DNA of 64,000 nt from Rallus limicola (lineage: Eukaryota; Chordata; Aves; Gruiformes; Rallidae): positions 20,886,146 through 20,950,145 of the forward strand of contig JAKCOZ010000001.1 of the NCBI GenBank assembly GCA_022605955.1. The letters are read 5' to 3'. Both the position numbers and the translations under genes were made by a program. Below the pieces are notes generated by a model. The model had not been told where the DNA came from. It saw only the letters and a list, made by a program, of their open reading frames with translations, and did no database searches. Numbering within the stretch: the first letter of the stretch is position 1; every line of letters begins with the position of its first letter. Shown here piece after piece: positions 26,801 to 39,201 of the stretch.

Positions 26801-29800
26801 ATACCTTCTGAACTTTCTTATTTTCTAGGAATATAATTATTAGTCTTCTTTACTAGGATATCAGGCTTAAATTGTATTTAATATTAATGGTTTTCAGCAT
26901 GGCTGAACTTATACACAAACAGAAAGAATGGAAGTTCAGTGTCCTGCATTAGACCGTGTGGATACACTTTAATGAACAAGTTTATTGGAAAAAACTGCAG
27001 ATGTCTCCTAACATCAAAAATGCTGGTTAATAATGCAGGAACATGTGATGAGCATAAATATGTCCTAATACAGCTTCAAAAAATATTCCATAATATTTCT
27101 ACACAGTGATATTTCAATATAAGAAGTATCACAGAACACCACTGAAGAGTTATAACTGGTTGGTTGTTTTTTTCCAAATAGATACATTGCTTCATCAAAG
27201 AGGGTTGTAATGTGTCAGTGGAACTACTACCAACTTAGAGATCATTCAAACAAATCCTTATGGTTACATGACACCGGTAATCCTCTGTCAGTGGGCACCA
27301 GGAGCAACAATAGATTACTCATTAAAATGTCCCTACTGTTATGGCTTAGAAGCTGGGTGACAATTCTGAAATGCAAAGTGAGCATCTCAATCTTTACTGC
27401 AGAAGGAAAAATTACTCATCATGTGACTTACTTGTAGAACTGCTGAAAGATTGTTTCATTTAACAAAAGACAATATTCTTTCAGCATATTAGGGATTGTA
27501 CTCTAACACAAAGGATGGTATTTCCTGGCATTAGCCATAGGATATTTGTTGGGTCATAAAAGAACCAACCAATGGATTTAGTAGCTGAATGAAATCCCCT
27601 TGCTCTTCAGATACTTTTTAATCTTGGAAAATTAGATAAGAAAGCAAATGTTTCGATGAAAACCAATAATGACCATGGATTAATTCAAGCAATTAGTAAA
27701 GCACAAATCAATATCTATAGAAGAGAAGACAGGGTAAACTCTCAGAATTCCCCACAACCCTCAGCAGACTACTGATTCCAAATCACCTCTGATCCCCCAT
27801 GGTTTATAATCACAGTGTCACTACGCACTCTGAAGCTCATGAGGCTGCCTAACCATCTCTGGAAGTAGAAGCACTGCTGGAGATTCATACTTACTGTTCC
27901 TGTGGCTTTCCATTTCTAATGGCTGCATTGGCTTCTTTACATTTGTCCTCAAGAAACAGAAAGCCAGTGACTCCTGATGTTCTCTTCTGACAGCATTAAC
28001 TACTATGAGTGCTTCTAAGAAATGGCATTCTTAAGATCATCAACTAATTCCCTTAGCAGAAGTCCTATTGCTTCTCTTAAATATTCTCAGACCCACTAAC
28101 TGTAACTATTGTACACTCTTGGAGTAAGTTTTCTGCCCTATTCATCATTCTTGATGTATAGTTCTTTCGGCTAACCATGGTTAACCACCTTCAGCTTGAG
28201 AAACCCATTTCATTCTGGCACTGAAGCTTTTGTTCTTCTGCCCTTAAGTCCTGAACATCATCTTTGTACAGAGTTGTATGATATGTTTTGCAATAGTGCT
28301 TCATGTGAATAAATTTATGAAACTCTCCAGAATATATTCTCATAACTGAACTATTTCTGCTAACCCATGCAAATACTCAAAAGAGGTTGGCTGAAAAAAG
28401 TTGAAATTTATGGACTGCTGAACACAATCAGTTATTAATTCATCTGGAATCCTGTATGCAGGAGAAGGAGGGGGTTATACTGCAAATTAATAAATGGTTG
28501 CTTTACGAAATTTAACATACAGCAATTTTAATTTAAGCAAGATCTTTTTCATTAAAAAAATGGAATCCATACAAATTATGAATCAAATTGAGACAAAAAT
28601 GAGCAAGATCTTCCTATTGTTTCAACTTCTTGCTTGTTTGCCAGCATTCCGTTTCTAAGAAACACATTAATGCTTAAGCCCTGATAACGTACTCGTGTCC
28701 TTAAAGTTACACATTATGAAACCTAAGGAGCAGAAAAGGTTATTTAAAATTCCATTAGCACTTCTCCAGACAGCACGGGGACATTTTGACACTACCTAGT
28801 GATGCCCTTCTGATCTCAGCATGTTCCATTATACTTCCAACACCTTTGCAAAAATCTATGCTTAAGCAAGGATCTCCCTGAAAAGAGCCCTCATAGACCA
28901 CTTCATGTTTCCTCTCCTAATCATGGATATTCTAATTGTGCACTTTTCAAGCCAGGATTTTAAATTGAAGGGTTTTGGTTTTTTGGGTTGTTTTGTTTTG
29001 TTTTTTTCATGGACACTTTCTGAGGTTAAAAGGACTATCTGTAGTTTCTATCATATACTTTCCTGTGGTATATGGTCTGTTTCTACCTCAAGTGATTTAC
29101 AAACACATCCATGAAACCACTCAAAAGGCAGTCCAGTAACTAGCAGTTGTATTTCCCCACTCTGAGTATAGTTCTATTGTGGTTAAATTTGTGTGTTGAA
29201 AGATTATGCTCCCAGACTGTCTTCTTTCCAAAGGGCAGTCACTAATCCACATAAACTTGTATCAATTTAGACTCTTTGTTAAACTGGGAAAAATAAGTTT
29301 TATTTCCTCTGTGACAGTTCCTTAAGCCTTTCCCCTTGTAATCACAGAAGCATTCACTATTGTCCCCTAGCAATATGCTCAGTAGAATATTTACAATAAA
29401 TCAGGGAATAGATTTGCTTAGAAATAATAATGAGCTTGTGAATCACTGGGTGGCCTTTTTTTTTTTTAAGTCTTTCCACTTGTCCAATTACCTTACTTAC
29501 GTTCAAATTCCTTTGTCACAACGCACAAGTCAGAGTAGGTTTCCTAAATAACCAGTCTTACTCATCCCAATTGGATATTAGTTCTCACTCTATTTAAGGT
29601 TTTTTTGCTTGGCATAGATTACATAGGTTTTTATAACACATAATCATTTCTGTCCCAAATAAGCACACCATCAATCATTATTTCCAGTCAAAGAGATTTT
29701 GGTACATCTTATGTATCAGTGGAATCCTGCAGTGAAAGCACTTGAAATTATCTGCCCGAGGAGAAGATTCTAACTCAAATGCCAAAACCATAGGCTGGAG

Positions 29801-30682
29801 GGGGAAAAAAGTTAAAAAATAAAATAATAACAATTAAAAAAATCTCGATTTTGACTTCTCAGTTCTGCTCACAGGCTGAGAGATAACTTGATAGCTTTGC
29901 CTCCTTCAAAACATGTATATGGTGCCTATACCATCAATCAGCTGACATCTGACTTCATTCAGGATACTGTAATTCTGCTAACCTTTTACTTTCTTCCACA
30001 AAGCACTGAAAGAATTGTTTGCACTACATGTATATTCTGGCAGAAAACTAGGATCTGTATTGTTGTTGTAGTACATCCTTAGTACATTTATCTCCATTAA
30101 ATTACTCACATATTTTAAAGACTATGTCTTGTTCAGTAGATCTACTAAACTCCTTCTTGTTATCAGAATGGCATTTAGCTTTCTTTTCTACTACTTTAAA
30201 GTCCGAGTGATGCCCATTTAACTTTACTATCTAAGTGTGTGTTTTACCCACTCTGGTTATTATTATCTTTGCTGTATAAGAATAGATTTGCAGTTTTAAT
30301 ACTTAGTAGCCACTAACCTTTCTGTTAACCATTCAAAATTTCAATTGCACTATCCTGTAATTGATTCTTCAGGCAACATTACTTTCACAATACACAATTT
30401 TGAAGAAAGCAGATACATGACAGCAGAGAATAATCACATCCATTGCACCCTACTGCTGCTCCACACACATTCTCTGACCAGTCTTCAAAACAGGATGCAT
30501 AGAAACAGAATGAGACTTGCTTCTTTTTCTTGCAGGGAGCTTCTCATGCCAGTTATTGAAACTTTCATCTGGGAAAGCCATTTTCTATTGTTTTCCACAT
30601 ACCCCAAGAAAACACAAAACCCCTGTTTAGCATTTCCTACTTCCTTGCAGAAGCATTCCGTATCAGGATAGTCAAGAAATGG
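23884..30682. other. Unannotated stretch, no gene seen
   Basis: AT-rich DNA with simple runs: A-rich at 23886-23995 and T-rich at 24440-24470. The longest open frame (24931-25440, plus, 169 codons) matches nothing I recognise and has no start context or neighbour to support it. No LINE end, tRNA or structured RNA was recognised. Confidence 0.55.
24440..24470. repeat. Poly-T tracts
   Basis: Two long T runs, broken by GG and G, lie within 31 bases. I recognise no SINE or processed pseudogene in antisense orientation next to it, so it is listed as low complexity only. Confidence 0.8.
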
Positions 30683-30817
30683 ACCAAGGGATGTTGGAGG
30701 ATTTCAAGACCAGACAAGATAAAACTCTAAGTAAACTGGTCTGGTGACAGATCTGGGTCAGCTTCGAGCAGGAAGCCCCTTCCTCCCTGAATTATTCCAT
30801 GATTCTGCATTTCAAGA
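30683..30817 (+). mobile_element. Old CR1 3' UTR fragment
   Basis: The stretch resembles the end of a CR1 element on the plus strand. It has GATTTCAAGACCAGACAAGA, then AACTGGTCTGGTGACAGATC, then CTTCGAGCAGGAAG, and finishes with TCCCTGAATTATTCCATGATTCTG. The GAATTATTCTATGATTCTG-type end is a CR1 subfamily different from the young copies but like the tail at 56095-56165. Divergence is high. Confidence 0.75.
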
Positions 30818-32218
30818 TGTGATAAAGTTATAACTTCCACATGACTGAGGGTAGAGGAAAAAAAACACCACTATAAATTCAACCATTACAGCCTTCCTAA
30901 AAAATCCTAGAAGCTCCATCTTCCCAACATGTTTTGAAATACCCAGCTTTCATTTTCTTTATTCAGACCTAGCATTGCAATCAGCTGTGGATAGTAGCAG
31001 TCTGGAGTCTGTTAAGGATGTGCCAACTAAAATGTTATTTACAGATGTATCCTCTTTACACATTAAGAAGCATGCATCCTCTGATTGCTGACCAATCTGA
31101 TGTATGACCCATGCTGTATGATCTCTGTTTATGATCACTCAAACAACAAATGAGATAGCTGTAGTTATTCCTAAATTATTTTTTTTTAATTTTGGCTTTA
31201 GAGTAGAATTACACCAGAAAGCAAGGTCTGAAACAAAATACAGGATTATAGGAAAATGGTCTGGAAGTCCCCAAAGAAAACTTTAAAAAGTATGTGTATT
31301 TCTTACAGTTTATGGAAGCTCATATATCATGGATACCAGTGCAAATCCTGACTCCGCTGATACCAATGGGAATTCAATGAGAAAATCAGATTTTCGCCCT
31401 TGCCCAGAGAACCTTATCTTGTTAATATTAACATACCTTAAAACTTTTTCAGATATGGTGAAAATAAACATGCATTAAGTATTTGCAAAATGAAAGCCTA
31501 AGATCCAAACTATGCATTTAGTTCTGGACAAAATAATAAACTGGACCAGAATCTAAAATAAGATCCAGATCTAACAACCCTCTTCTGCAAATTCTAAGAC
31601 TCAGAAATGTCTATCCAAATCTCAGCAGTTACATTGAACCTGTAATATATGCAAGTAACTTTAACTTTTGTATCACTTTTAGGAAATCTGACCCCAAATA
31701 TACAAATAATTTAGGATGATGCCACTCTTAAACAAGATGGTCCAAGCTACATACTCAAATGTTTGCAGACCTGGGGTCGTATATATTGAAATAAAGTTGC
31801 TGCTGTGAGACAAAACACTCACAGATACTGCTGCGTGAAGTCATGACTCTATTTTCTCAGCTATCTGTTCAATGTCTAAAATGTTTTAAGTTTTCAACAT
31901 TTAAAATGTGCAATTACAGAGATAATTTTGTTTTCAGATAAACTATGATGTGGGTTTTTTTAAATAGACATAATTTTCCATGTATATTCACTAGTTTCAT
32001 GTCATCTAATTATGTTTGACTTTATTTTTTTATTTTCTATATGGAATTTAAAAACTGCACTTACAGGCAGAGCATTTAAAAATGAAGCTAAGATATTGAT
32101 GTAGCAAAATATTGTCCCAGAAAAATCTCTTTAGCAAAGAACTGCAGACCTTAGATTCAGAATAAGTACTGGGAATAATTCACTCAAGCAAGAACCTTAA
32201 CAGAAGTGGGAAAAGATA
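30818..32218. other. Unannotated flank of the inverted young CR1
   Basis: No gene seen. A palindrome-like ancient repeat fragment lies at 31341-31401. Confidence 0.55.
31341..31401. repeat. Ancient palindrome-like repeat fragment
   Basis: GCAAATCCTGACTCCGCTGA, then ACCAATGGGAATTCAATG, then AAAATCAGATTTTCGCCC form a roughly inverted-repeat arrangement. It resembles a motif (aaatcctg...cattgacttcaatggg...caggatttcaccc) that I remember as common in reptile and bird noncoding DNA. The class of element is unknown to me. Related pieces lie at 17117-17155, 38818-38886 and 63445-63476. Confidence 0.4.
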
Positions 32219-33620
32219 ATCACAGAATCACACAGAATCACAGAATCTTAGGGGTTGGAAGGGACCTCAAGAGATCATTGGGTCCAACCCCCCTGCCAAA
32301 GCAGCTCCCTATCTCATATTGCATAGATAGGCATCCAGACGAGACTTGAATATCTCCAGAGAAGGAGACTCCACCACCTCCCTGGGCAGCCTATTCCACT
32401 GCTCCATCACCCTCACTGTGAAAAAGTTCATCCGCATGTTGGTGCGGAACTTCCTATGCCCCAGCTTACAGCCATTGCCCCTAGTCCTGTCCCCACAGAC
32501 CACTGAAAACGGGCTGGCCAATTCCCCCTGCATCCCAAGTCTAAGATATTTATAAACACTAATTATGTTCCCCCCTAAGTCTTCCTTTCTCCAGGCTGAA
32601 CAGACCCAGCTCACTCAGCCTTTCCTCATAGGGGAGATGTTCAAGGCCCCTATTCATCTTCGTTGCCCTTCTCTGGACTCTCTCCAGAAGGTCCCTGTCT
32701 TTTTTATACCAGGGAGCCCAGAACTGGACACAGTACTCCAGGTGGGGCCTGACCAACACAGAGTAGAGGGGGAGGATCACTTCCTTCGACCTGCTGGACA
32801 CACTCTTCCTGATGCATCCCAGGATCCCATTGGCTCTCTTAGCCACCAGTGCACACTGCTGGCTCATAGCCAACCTGTCATCAACCAGGACCCCCAGGTC
32901 CTTCTCCACAGAGCTCTTTTCCAGCAGGTCATCCCCCAGCCTGTACTGATACAGTCGGTTGTTCCTCCCCAGGTGCAAGACTTTACACTTGCTCTTGTTG
33001 AACTCCATTAGATTTCTCCCAGCCCAGCTCTCCAGCCTGTCCAGGTCTCGCTGGATGGCAGCGCAGTGTTCCTGCGTGTCAGCCACTCCTCCCAGCTTTG
33101 TATCATCGGCGTACTTGCTGAGGGTGGATGCAATTCCCTCATCAAGGTCGTCAATGAAGATATTAAACACAACTGGACCAAACACCGAGCCCTGGGGAAC
33201 ACCACTAGTCACAGGCCTCCATTCAGATTCTACTCCACTGATCACGACCCTCTGAGCCCGGTCCGACAGCCAGTTCTCAACCCACCTCACTGTCCACTCA
33301 TCTATCCCTTGTTCCCTCAGCTTCTCTATCAGGGTGTCGTGGGAGACAGTATCGAAAGCTTTGCTAAAGTCAAGGTAGATGACATCCACTGCTCTCCCTT
33401 CATCCACCCACTTGGTGATGACATCATAGAAGGCTATGAGATTAGTCGAGCACAATCTCCCCTTGGTGAATCCATGCTGACTACTCCTCATGGCCTTCTT
33501 CTCTTCCAGTTGTTTGGAGATGGCATCCAAAACAAGCTGTTCCATCACCTTTCCAGGGACAGAAGTGAGGCTGACTGGGCTATAGTTACTGGGATCATCC
33601 TTCTTGCCTTTTTTAAAGAC
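32219..33620 (-). mobile_element. Young CR1 LINE, 5' truncated, inverted twin
   Basis: A minus-strand CR1 has its tail at the left: reverse-complement units of ATTCTGTG at about 32219-32250, one preceded by an extra TG. It runs through the 3' UTR and the ORF2 C-terminus and stops inside the reverse transcriptase at 33620, at the codons just upstream of [10 protein letters not shown]. Similarity to the copy at 22495-23883 is abrupt at its 5' limit and includes the same motif B variant. The different truncation point shows it is a separate insertion rather than a duplicated segment. No target-site duplication is evident. Confidence 0.95.
32309..33620 (-). pseudogene. CR1 ORF2, reverse transcriptase part
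   Basis: The frame is open from the truncated 5' edge through motif A ([11 protein letters not shown]), motif B (PQGSVFGP) and motif C YADD (33102-33113). It continues through the thumb and C-terminal blocks [10 protein letters not shown] and LVRPHLEYC. It breaks near 32570, where an extra base follows a G run: the copy at 20905 reads GGGGGGACCTAATT, this one GGGGGGAACATAATT. The remaining roughly 85 codons continue in the next frame to the stop at 32309-32311. From MEQLVLD to SLEK the protein is identical to the copy at 22569-23529, with at least two synonymous nucleotide differences. It lacks the endonuclease, so it is not autonomous. Confidence 0.92.
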
Positions 33621-36487
33621 TAATAATTCTAAACAATTATTTCCTATAAAAGACCTAAGTCTAGCCTAGCATATCAGGCTGTGTACTTCTATATTTCTGA
33701 AGTTTAAAATACCCTGGCTTTAATTTTTATCACACGTTTCCTTCTAGAATCTGTGCTTTTAAAGACTGACCATTCATCTCGATTCTTCCATCTAATTCTT
33801 ATTTTCACTGTCTTAGGACTTGATTCAGTCTGAGTTGGTATTTTAGACTTCTGTTAGAGCCTCATTTTGAGCTACCTAATTGTCAGATTAATTTTATAAC
33901 CCCTAATATCACTATATGTATTGGTGTAAGGAGTGATTTACTATTGCCACTTTGCAAATCAATAGCCTGTGATCCTTAAAAGAAGCATGCCTCGGCTGCC
34001 TGTATCTTACTTACCTGAGACTTCTGCCAGAATTACACCTCCACCACCCCTGTAAAATCCTCCTGCAGAGCAATTACTCCAGGTATTTATTTGACCTTTA
34101 CTTGCCTACATTTGACATGTGAAATTGTAGCTGGCTTTGCAAATTTTGTCTTCTTGTACCAAAGGATCAGTTCCTTGTTTTGTTTTTTTTACTACTGGAG
34201 TAAATTAGAAAGAGTCCAAAAGGATGAGCCTCTTTAAACCCTAAGACTGGACTTACAGGAAAGACTTTCTCAATGTGAATGGAAGTTAGAATTCCTTTCT
34301 ATTGATTTAGGGCATACTCTTTAGAAGAGTCCATGGACTCTATTCTCCCCCCACTAGCCAAAGTAGATGTTCATAAGACTTCAATACCTGTGAGTATCTG
34401 TTGAATATCTGACTCTTGTTTCTCAAAAAAATCATCCAGAGTTCTACATTTCTGTGAGAATAGTGTCTTTGTGAGCAAAGACAGTTGGGTAAGGAAGTAC
34501 AAGTATTTTGTCACAGTAATATAATGTTCCCTTCACTAAAATCAGGTCTTTAGAAAGCACTGGGATTCTGGCAGTCACCATGAACTACCCTTTGGTGACA
34601 TCCACACTGCTAAAACAGTTCCCAAGCACTGCTCTTGTTATCACATTTGGCTGAAATGCCCTATCTGTCCTCAGAGTGCAGGCCTTTAGTGCACCTTAAA
34701 TGAAGCCAAGTTTAGTCCATGTTTTTACTGACCTCAGGCTACCACAGGTGTAATCACTGGTCTCAGGGATACCCTCAAACCTTCACTACACTCTTTTTTT
34801 CCTGATATAGTTTCACCTTGCCAACACTGAACACTTGCCAACAGTAAAAACTCTGACTCAACTCAGAACCATCAGTATGCTTTAATCAAATAGCAACTGT
34901 CTCTGGTGGGTAAGGCAAGTTGGCCATCAAGGTTCATGCTCATGCTTTGTATAAGCTGTAAGCTCTGAGGGTAACACAAAATACGTACTTTGACTAGCTT
35001 CAAATGAAGGTATTTCTTGAAGACTTATTCATAATTTATGACACCAGCTTGAGACTTGGTCCCACATCCAACTAAAGTTCAGTCCAGGAATAGGGTCAAG
35101 AATGTTGTTATTAGATTAGTCTTCTACCAGGTCATATATACATGCAGCTGGTTTCGCATAGACCTATCTGTAGAGGTGGCACCAAAATCAGCGGCCTTTG
35201 CTCATCCCAGTTCATGGCAGAAAAACTTGTCCCTTTATCATTTCACTCTGCCTTATTTCTCCATTGTGACTTGACTACACCTGTGGTAGCCAGCCAACAT
35301 AAGCCAAAATAACTGTTTCTTCACAACCATGTTCAATAAGTCTACTACAAGCTATCTTTGAGACCTTGGAGCCATTGATATCTGTGGTGCTCTCTGCCAG
35401 CTCCCTACTATATGTCTGGGCTTTTGTCAGACTTTTTTTACAGGTAACCAAAAGATTTGGACCAGAAGCAACAGAGTTTACCAGCATGAGAAACACAGAG
35501 CCCAGTTTGGGAAAGGTGATAATTACACTAGGCACTTAATAGAGAAGAATTATTTTTCTGGTCTGGCTGAGAATGCTCTGGAACTAGTAAGGAGCTTGAA
35601 AATAAGACTTACTGGGTCTTCAAAGACTAACTGTCCTTGTATCAGAAACATGGCAGAAATCATGTGGCATCAATTTCTTCTCAGATCAGGGCATCTCTCA
35701 CAACTTTATGTGCTCATCTTCTCCAAGTAGTCATTCAATATTTAGTCAACCACCTTTGCTGTTTCTCCCATGGTTAAGCAGGATTTTGGCCCTTGGGTAA
35801 GGAAATCTCATTCTTCACATTAACTTGTTTACCTCTCTGTAATTAACATACCCTCCTTGCTTCCAGAGTGTGCTCTATCCCACATGCTTCTCTAAATTTC
35901 TGTGGTCTTATGCCCTCCATATCTGTCACTGCTGCACAATCTTGATGCCAGCATCTCCCTAATTTCCTTTGATTTGCACAGAAACATGCCCACCTTCATC
36001 ACCTGCAAACCTTCACCACGACCACAAGAACTTAGAAAGCAATTATCTCTGAGTTCTTTATTCCTCTTACGTCTGATGAAAAGCAACTTTAGATGTTTTT
36101 AGAAAGACTAGTCAAAGCAGTGAAGAAAAACAAGGGGCATTTTCTTGCTCAGACAAATCAGAGAATGGGAATTCATGGAGATATTTGAGCTTGTTGTGAT
36201 ATTCCTAATTAATTTCTATTAAGGGGAGGTGCAAAGGCCTTCTTCTAGCAGCCCTTATTGAGTGCTGTCCCAGGCAGGTTTCCAGTTAGAAGGACTTTAC
36301 CACAAACAAGACTGGCATACCATAAAGTGTTGGAAATTTTGTGTTACTAACCAGAATACAGAACCTTAGCCTTTGTTAAAATACTGTCACTTATGAAAGC
36401 ATTGCAGGAGTTCTCAAAGCTTCATTACTGTGTGTTTTAACCAAAAGTAGAAATTATATTATTTAGAAGTATTTTATCCAGAGATGA
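33621..36487. other. Unannotated stretch, no gene seen
   Basis: AT-rich DNA with no open frame above about 86 codons, no recognised transposon and no RNA gene. Confidence 0.55.
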
Positions 36488-36659
36488 CTTGAGATCCGGC
36501 CTGGTGGATGAAAGAAAGGCTGTGGAAGTAGCATACAGCCTGTGACACTGTTTCTCACAGCATTCTGCTTGAGAAACTGGCTAGCACTTGCCTGGACAGG
36601 CACACCCTCTGCTGGGTAAACAAAATGGCTGGATGGATGGGCCCAAAGAGTTGTGGTGA

Positions 36660-37256
36660 ATGGAGTTAAATCCAGCTGGGAGCCAGTCACAAGTGGTGCT
36701 CCGCAGGGCTCCGTTCTGGGTCCAGTCCTATTCAATATCTATCAATGACCTGGATGAAGGGATTGAATATTCCCTTAGTAAGTTTGTGGATGACAGTAAG
36801 CTGGGAGGAAATGTTGATCTGCCTGAGAGTAGGGAGGCTCTTCAGGGTGATCTGGACAAGCTGGATTGATGGGCTGAGACCAACAGGATGAGGTTCAATA
36901 AGGCCAAGTGGTTGGTTGACTGCAGAATGAATACGAGTCGGCTGTGTGCCCAGGTAGCCAAGAAACCTAATGGCACCTTGGCTTGTATCAGAAATAGCAT
37001 GGCCAGTGGGTCCAGGGAAGTGATTGTGCCCCTGTACTGGGCATTGGTGAGGCCACACCTCGAGTGCTGTGTTCAGTTTTGGATCCCTCAATACAAGAAA
37101 TGCATTGAGATCCTGGAGTGTGTCCAGAGAAGGGCAACCAGGCTGGTGAAGGGTCTGGAGAGGAAACCTTACAAGGAGCACCTGAGGGAACTCTGGTTGT
37201 TTAGCCTGGGGAAGAGGAGGCTGAGGGGAGACCTTATGCTGCCTACAATTACCTGA
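36660..37256 (+). pseudogene. Decayed CR1 ORF2 remnant
   Basis: Two frames together cover the second half of the reverse transcriptase. One covers 36660-36869 (the VVLRRAPFW region, where motif B is frame-shifted, then [22 protein letters not shown]). The other covers 36888-37256 (MRFNKAKW, then [14 protein letters not shown], then LVRPHLECC). In-frame stops and indels separate them, and the nested insertion follows. It is not functional. Confidence 0.85.
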
Positions 37257-37290
37257 AAGGATCTCTTAATCCAGGTGACAGGTGATAGGA

Positions 37291-37508
37291 CACCTGTCAT
37301 GCAGATGAACTTTTTCACAGTGAGGGTGACGGAGCAGTGGAATAGGCTGCCCAGGGATGTGGTGGAGTCTCCTTTTCTGGAGATATTCAAGTCTCGTCTG
37401 GATGCCTATCTATGCAATATGAGATAGGGAGCCTGCTTTGGCAGGGGGGTTGGACCCGATGATCTCTTGAGGTCCCTTCCAACCCCTAAAGATTCTGCGA
37501 TTCTGTGA
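37291..37508 (+). mobile_element. Young CR1 3' end nested in older CR1
   Basis: About 218 bases match the 3' end of the young CR1 subfamily. They start in the ORF2 C-terminus (GCAGATGAACTTTTTCACAG, protein [18 protein letters not shown]), followed by GATGCCTATCTATGCAATATG, GGCAGGGGGGTTGGACC and two tail units (ATTCTGCG, ATTCTGTG). The sequences either side (GGTGATAGGA and GAATGGCCTCAAG) are adjacent in related uninterrupted CR1s apart from a few bases. This dates the young subfamily after the host copy. Confidence 0.88.
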
Positions 37509-38817
37509 AGAATGGCCTCAAGCTGCACCAGGGCAAGTCTATATTAGACATTAAGAAAAAATTCTTAACCTAAAGGGCACTGGAACAGGCTGCCCAGGGA
37601 GGGGATTGAGTCACTGACCCTGAATGTATTTAAAAGATGGGTAGATGAGGTGCTTGGGGATATGGTTTAGTAAAGGACAGGTATAGTTGGATTAGATGAT
37701 CTCAAAGGTCTTTTCCAACCTAGGGATTCTGTGAATCATGAGAAACATATGCCAGGAGTAGAGTAACTGAACTCCTTTGCATTTCAAGATAAAAGAAAGC
37801 CATCTTTTCCTTCCAGCTGAAAAATACAGAATAGTTTTTTAATCCCACAGAATTTCTGCCATAATATTTTTAATTTCTATTTCATTGTGACTTTGACAAG
37901 TAAAAGAAAGTTTTTGTGGTCCAAGTTTCAAAGCAGGGTTTAATAATGAGGGACTTGATCGACCTTTGAGATAGACTTTGAAACCACAGAATTAAAGTGA
38001 AGAAGATGGATTAAGCAGACTATTACCTTAACAACAGTCAATCAAACTGACAAATCATGGCTATAAAGTCTTTTTTTTTGTTTTTAATCATGCAAATCCC
38101 TGGGGCTTGACCTTATTACACTTTTTTTTCACTGATGCTGATGCCTAGAACATTCAACAGATGTAACTCTTGAAAATAAGTTGTATTCTACATCATGTCA
38201 CAGGAGGATTCACACTGTGAGCAATGCAGGAACATGAACTTAAATGACAGTAAACAGTGAAACAGTAAACTTACCTGGAATGTAGCCTTAATGTTTATTT
38301 GCTTGTGAGTTCCTTATCTAAATTATTCCAAGAAAAATAAATAAAATTAAACAACATAACTTTGAGGTACAAAGGCTTTAAAGAAAAACAGAAGTTGCAT
38401 GGTAGTACAAGTGGAATGCACTTTTAAAGAATTAAGTTGTTATGCCACTCTCACTGACTTAGAGCTGCCGTGCGTAAAATGGCTTAAATGTTCTCTCTTT
38501 TGGACTAGACACATTCCATTAAAATTTTCAGGTTTTAGATTTCCCCTTTAACATTCAGAACTACTAGGCAGAAAACATTATGTGTCATTCCTTTGTCTCG
38601 TAACAAGAAGAATGGACGGGTGTGAGTGAGGAAGACTTTCTAGGGATCAGCTAGACTCTAAAAACTGATCAGGATGCACAAAAACATGTAGGTGTGACTG
38701 TCCCAACAACAGAGCATGGAAGATGGTGTCAGCACTCCCCTTCTCTCTATGAAAGGAAAACACGACTTTGCCCCTTTTTGAGAAAAAAAAAGCTTACTTT
38801 CATCTGTGTACACAGGC

Positions 38818-38886
38818 GCTGATCCAAAGCTGCTGAAATCAACACAAATATTTGCATGGACTTCAGAGGACCCTGAATCAGACCCA
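38818..38886. repeat. Ancient palindrome-like repeat fragment
   Basis: GCTGATCCAAAGC at the left and CCTGAATCAGACCC at the right flank an AAATCAA...TTGCATGGACTTC middle. This resembles a reptile and bird motif that pairs gctctgatccaaagcccattgaagtcaat with its own reverse complement. The match is from memory and diverged. The element class is unknown. Confidence 0.42.
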
Positions 38887-39133
38887 TAGCCATTTGATCT
38901 AGCTGGCATGTGGAGATGGGGGCAGGTTGTGTTCCTTGCGTTCCTCATGGTTCTTTGCCCTCCTGTTCACCCCATTAGGTGAGGAGTCCCTGCAGCGCCA
39001 GAACCCAGGCTGAACCCACTATTCCAGTAGTAAAAGCGCTCAGGGAACAAGAAGGGTGTCAGAGAAAGAAGAGGTGGGAGGGATGATGGGAAGCTAATTC
39101 CCCAGTGGTGCTGAGTAAGGATTGTGCTTACTG

Positions 39134-39201
39134 TTTCCCATCTGATCACTACAGAATTATTTATAACCGTCCTTGCAGGAAAACATACAAGATATTAATG
39201 A
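39134..39201 (+). repeat. Diverged direct repeat, copy 1
   Basis: Sixty-eight bases from TTTCCCATCTGATCAC to GATATTAATGA align without gaps to 40052-40119 with 14 mismatches by hand count (about 79% identity), 11 of them transitions. The block is not CR1 and not a repeat I recognise. Confidence 0.8.

Larger units (their letters stand above)
36488..37739 (+). mobile_element. Old CR1 split by a younger CR1
   Basis: A plus-strand CR1 begins in the reverse transcriptase just before motif A and continues to about 37290. It resumes at 37509 with GAATGGCCTCAAGCTGCACC and ends near 37739 in GGGATTCTGTGAATCATGA. The piece at 37291-37508 is a foreign CR1 3' end. The coding part is decayed: the motif A region is scrambled (near 36527), motif C reads FVDD (36783-36794) and about 100 bases after AAGGCCAAGTG (near 36911) seem deleted relative to other CR1s. 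C-terminal blocks such as [13 protein letters not shown] and [12 protein letters not shown] remain readable. Confidence 0.9.

Noticed and set aside
32210..33635. Possible target-site duplication around the inverted CR1 (GATAAT and TAATAAT)
   Set aside because: Too short and AT-rich to be meaningful. CR1 usually leaves little or no duplication.
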